The translations under genes and the position numbers were made by a program. From Prasinococcaceae sp. CCMP 1430 (taxonomy: Eukaryota > Prasinodermophyta > Palmophyllophyceae > Prasinococcales > Prasinococcaceae): 63,698 nt of DNA. How positions within the stretch are numbered: the first letter of the stretch is position 1; each line of letters opens with the position of its first letter. The DNA lies in assembly GCA_013416795.1 (NCBI GenBank), contig RQSC01000854.1, forward strand, positions 27,597 through 91,294, given 5' to 3'. Below are positions 60,729-63,698 of the stretch, piece after piece. The notes beneath the pieces are model-generated. The model saw only the letters and a program-made list of their open reading frames with translations. It was not told the origin of the DNA and made no database searches.

Positions 60729-63022
60729 ATGGCGTCGGCGTCGCCGATGCTGCAGCCGCGCGAGCACGCGGCGCTGGGCGCCGACTCGCCGCCGTGGCGG
60801 CGGCCGCCGCCCCAGCATGGGCGGGGGCCCAGGCCGCCGCCGTGCTGGGCGTCTCCCGCGCGGCGCTGCTCGTGATCGCCGCGCTCATCGGTGCCATCAT
60901 GGCTGCCTCCATGCGCGCGGGGGGTAGCAAACACGTCGTGGGCGCCGCCGGCCTCGAGAAGCTCACGGACAAGCAGCGCAAGCTGGTAGGGCTCGCCGCA
61001 CACAAGGGCACAGCAACAGCTGCCCGAGGCGCGGGCGCCGCCGGTGACGCCAAGCATCGGCGACGACGGGACAGCAAGGTGTGCTTTCCGACGCGCGTGT
61101 GTGAGCGTGTCTGCTGTGTGGTGTGAGGCTGCTTCAGTGGATGTGGGAGGTCGCGCTCGCGCTGACCGCTCTGCTTCTCTTCGCCATGCCCTCGCCGCGT
61201 GTGGGCGTCTGCGCAGGCTGCCGCGGCAGGGCCGGCGTCGCCGCCGCTCAGCCCGCCGCTTTCCCCGCGCTCGCCGCGCGAGCGCCATGGGGCGCGCACT
61301 CCGACGCCCGCGCGTGGTAGCTCGCAGACCCCCGTCATCCTCAAGTCGACGGTGAGTCCGTACGGCGCTCTTGATGCCGCGAGCCCGAGTCTGCTGCGCG
61401 GCAGCAGCGTCGAGGCAATGTTCTCCCCAGGGTCGCCCGCGGGCGCGGGTGTCGCGCTGAGCGGTGCTGCCGGCGGCAGTCCCTCGGCAGATGCCATCGT
61501 CAACGCAATGCAGCGCGACGCGCGCGGGATGCGCCTCGCGCAGAGCTTTGGCTGGCCAACGCAACACGGCTCGGGCGCGGGCGCGTCCGTCGGAACGCCT
61601 TACGTCGCAGGCATGACCGCGGGTGCTGCAGTCGCCGGCGGCGCGGACATGTACCCTCAGTACCAGCCAAGCCCACCACCCTCGACGCCGCCGCCAGCAC
61701 GAACCGAGGGCAAGGCCCCAACGCCGGAGTCGACCGCGGCGGACCTTCGCAGGCTCAACATCGAGGCGCAGTCGCTCGAAATGTGGCAGAGCCGGCTGCG
61801 CGAGTGGGTGGCGGAGGAGGTCCTCGCACCCCTCGCGCAGCGGCTGCGCGTTGCGGACCTGCGCTGGCGGCTGTGCGCCGAGGAGGCCGCGAAGGTGGCG
61901 GGCGACGCGAGGCTGAGCGGCGCAGCGGCGGCGGTGAGCGGTGGCGCGCGCCCTGATCTGGCGCGCGCGTCCGAGGACAACGCGCGGGCCCGCGCGCTGT
62001 GGGACGAGCTCACGCGCGCTGGGATGGCGCTCGACGCAGCCGTGCTCAACGACGAGAAGCAGAAGGCACAGGCATCGGCTGCACCCTCGCCGCCTGGCCT
62101 GTTCGGAAACACGTTGTTCGGGGGCGGCGGCGGTGCCGCCGCGTTCGGGCCAAGCGCGGCTGCGCAGGGGCAAGTTGCGGCGCGCGCGCATGCCAAGGCC
62201 GTCGTCGCGGAGGCTCGTCGCGCGCTGCTCGAGCGGCGCGCGCTGGCTGCGTTCGTGCGTGGCGATTGGCCGCGCGGGCTCCTTCCGGCAAGTGCAACAG
62301 TCGTGTACGTTACTGCGCGCTATGAGGCCCTCGCGCGAGGCCACTGCGCGGCGGCGTTCAACGCCGATGGTGGCGCCGAGGTCGCTGGCGGCGGCGGCCT
62401 CGATAGTGCCGCTCTTCGTTGGAACGCCGAACAGCCCACCGACTCGGCGCTGGTGCTCCACGCCGTCGCTGGCTGGGCTGCGTCGCGCGGCTGGGAATTC
62501 CCGCTAGGAGATGCGTTCGAGGCCGCCCAAGGGGCTGGCAGCGCGGCCGGCAGTGCTCTGGGCGGTGCACTTGGCGGCGGCGCTCTGGGCGGCGCCGGTG
62601 GACCGCAGAGTGGGGTTGCTGGGCTGCCGCCGCAGATCATGGCGGAGCTGGCCGCTGTGGTGTGGGCGCGCTTCGCACCGCACCCTGTGGGCGGATCGGG
62701 CGCATTCTATGCGGGCACGCTGCCTAACGCTCTGCAGGCGCAGTCGAAGCCTACTGAGCGCTACACGGCGCTGCTGGCCAAGGCGCCACCGCGGGGCCAC
62801 GACGCAACTGCGCTCGTCGCGCACCGGCTGGGGGACGCGCGCAAGGCGTACTACGAGGTGCGCGCTGAGAAGGTAGGAACGGTCATCACGCTTGGTGGCC
62901 GTGGCGCTGTCTGGCACGCGCTGGCGCTGTTCGTGCGCTTCGTGGTGGCCGCCGACCCGGTCGACGGCGGTCTCGGTGCTCTCTCGCTCAAGACGACGGG
63001 CGTGGCACGCATATTCGAGTGA
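60729..63022 (+). CDS. TMEM209-like nuclear-envelope protein
   Basis: Exons about 60729-61078 and 61217-63022 (138-bp phase-0 intron, GTGTGC...CAG). The second exon matches the TMEM209 / cytochrome-b561-N family: PYGALDAASPSLLRGSS, the helical SLEMWQSRLREWVAEEVLAPL region, and a conserved C-terminus with TLGGRGAVWHALALFVRFV. Exon 1 contains a membrane segment (AALLVIAALIGAIMAAS) and LTDKQRKLVGLAAHKG. The only good ATG (60729, MASASPMLQPREHAALGADS) is in a different frame from that membrane segment, with the change expected between about 60790 and 60850 in GC-rich sequence, so an indel is likely. Human TMEM209 binds Nup205 at the nuclear envelope (known). Confidence 0.85.
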
Positions 63023-63153
63023 TGCGGCCTAGGCTGTAATGCACCTTGGTGCCTTCGTCCGCACGTATGCGCCACCTGGCAAGCGCCGCGCTTCGCAAGC
63101 ACTCGCGCGCACAGGCTGTGTGCGGCTGTCTGCCATCGCGGCCCCCCAATCTG

Positions 63154-63664
63154 TTACTTCTTGTCGGCGTCAGCGTACGCCGTATACTTGTCGCTCTTGC
63201 CGTAGCACTTGTCCGCCGGATATTTCGCGCGATTCTTGGCCAGCTTGTCCTCGACCGCGCTCGCGAGGTCGATTCCGCAGAGGTCTGCGAGGCGAATAGT
63301 GTACCTGTGGGAGCGCGCAGCGGAGTGGGGGGCGCGCATCGCGCCCGTGAGTTTAGTCCGGGTGCAGCGACTGTGTCAGTGCACGTCCCACCACAAGGAA
63401 TGGGCATGGCCTGGCACGCACGCATGCGAGGACGCACACGAGGACGTCGGCGAGCTCCTCGCCGACGTGAACTTTTTCGCTGTCGCTGAATTGGGGCAGG
63501 CCGACCTCGGCGCCCTCATCACCCTTCCACTGGAAGCACTCCGCGAGCTCCCCGATCTCACCCACGAGCGCCAGCATGATCGAGCGCGGCCGGTGGAACT
63601 TGGCCCAGCCTCGCTCGGTCGCGAACGCGGCGATGGCCTCGCGCACGCGCTGCTGGGAGACGTC
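63154..63664 (-). CDS. dCTP pyrophosphatase 1 (MazG-fold), 5' partial
   Basis: Exons 63664-63438 and 63304-63154 are joined across a 133-bp phase-2 intron, creating EELADVLVYTIRLADLCGI. This all-alpha NTP pyrophosphatase cleaves dCTP and modified analogues to monophosphates. Visible motifs are RGWAKFHRPRSIMLALVGEIGELAE (metal-binding EIGELAE), FQWKGDEGAE, and EELADVL, with LAKNRAKYPADKCYGKSDKY at the end, matching the DCTPP1/XTP3TPA pattern. The first exon here begins after an acceptor (GTGCAG), so the true start lies beyond the window edge. Confidence 0.93.
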
Positions 63665-63698
63665 CTGCACCTGCCGGGGCCCCCCCGGCGCTGGGGTG

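Noticed and set aside
60596-62461. 621-codon minus-strand frame opposite TMEM209-like gene
   Set aside because: Arg/His/Ala-rich without domains; the plus strand carries a recognisable family and a consistent splice site.

Overview
This window is nuclear DNA from a very GC-rich, gene-dense eukaryotic microbe, most likely a unicellular flagellated alga with a plastid. Genes are interrupted by short GT-AG introns (about 90-270 bp). There are flagellar-type (LRRC46-like) and kinesin genes. There are plastid-type genes: an FtsH-like pseudo-protease, a SepF-like division protein and an RsuA-type pseudouridine synthase. There are also ordinary eukaryotic housekeeping genes (glutathione synthetase, NOL12, translin, PRMT7-like, TMEM209, JTB, TMCO4). 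Base composition, splice-site style and the giant filamin-repeat membrane protein fit a haptophyte or pelagophyte-like secondary-plastid alga. That placement is inference. The sequence is draft quality: two N runs (10801-11100, 45089-45471), three isolated n bases (18719, 39485, 43954) and several places where a conserved protein changes frame without a clear intron.

Layout. 1-9.5 kb: one giant gene for a surface protein of about 3,100 residues (16 filamin-like modules, a SEA-like domain, a Cys-rich stalk, a multi-pass membrane module). 9.9-16.5 kb: a small unknown protein, an unknown protein cut by a gap, PHAF1, and a MoeA/gephyrin-type molybdenum insertase. 16.8-21 kb: an F-box protein fused to an OmpA-like domain, a heme-oxygenase-fold protein, and an LRRC46-like flagellar LRR protein. 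21.7-28 kb: a SepF-like gene, a truncated serine-racemase-like fragment, and an N-terminal-motor kinesin. 28-36.8 kb: a four-exon RAD5/RAD16-type SNF2 helicase without a RING, an inward-rectifier K+ channel fused to ankyrin repeats, and an Aha1-type Hsp90 co-chaperone. 37-45 kb: an FtsHi-like ATPase with an orphan cis-prenyltransferase first exon overlapping its 5' end, JTB, NOL12, glutathione synthetase and a pseudouridine synthase. 45.7-54.9 kb: an LRR protein, a DnaJ-type zinc-finger protein, TMCO4, two unknown proteins and a profilin-like protein. 55.9-63.7 kb: translin, a PRMT7-like methyltransferase, a small Cys-rich protein, TMEM209, and the 3' exons of a dCTP pyrophosphatase.

Neighbouring genes are not functionally grouped, as is normal for a eukaryote. 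Strands alternate often, giving compact head-to-head promoters (for example the K+ channel/Aha1 pair) and tail-to-tail pairs with stop codons as close as 26 bp (SNF2/K+ channel). Introns are overwhelmingly phase 0 with donors such as GTGCG and GTACG. The element TGTAC(A) recurs just past stop codons, and AAACCCTA-type AT-rich elements recur upstream of starts. The most unusual content is the Kir-ankyrin fusion, the F-box/OmpA fusion, the nucleus-encoded SepF-like gene and the giant surface protein.
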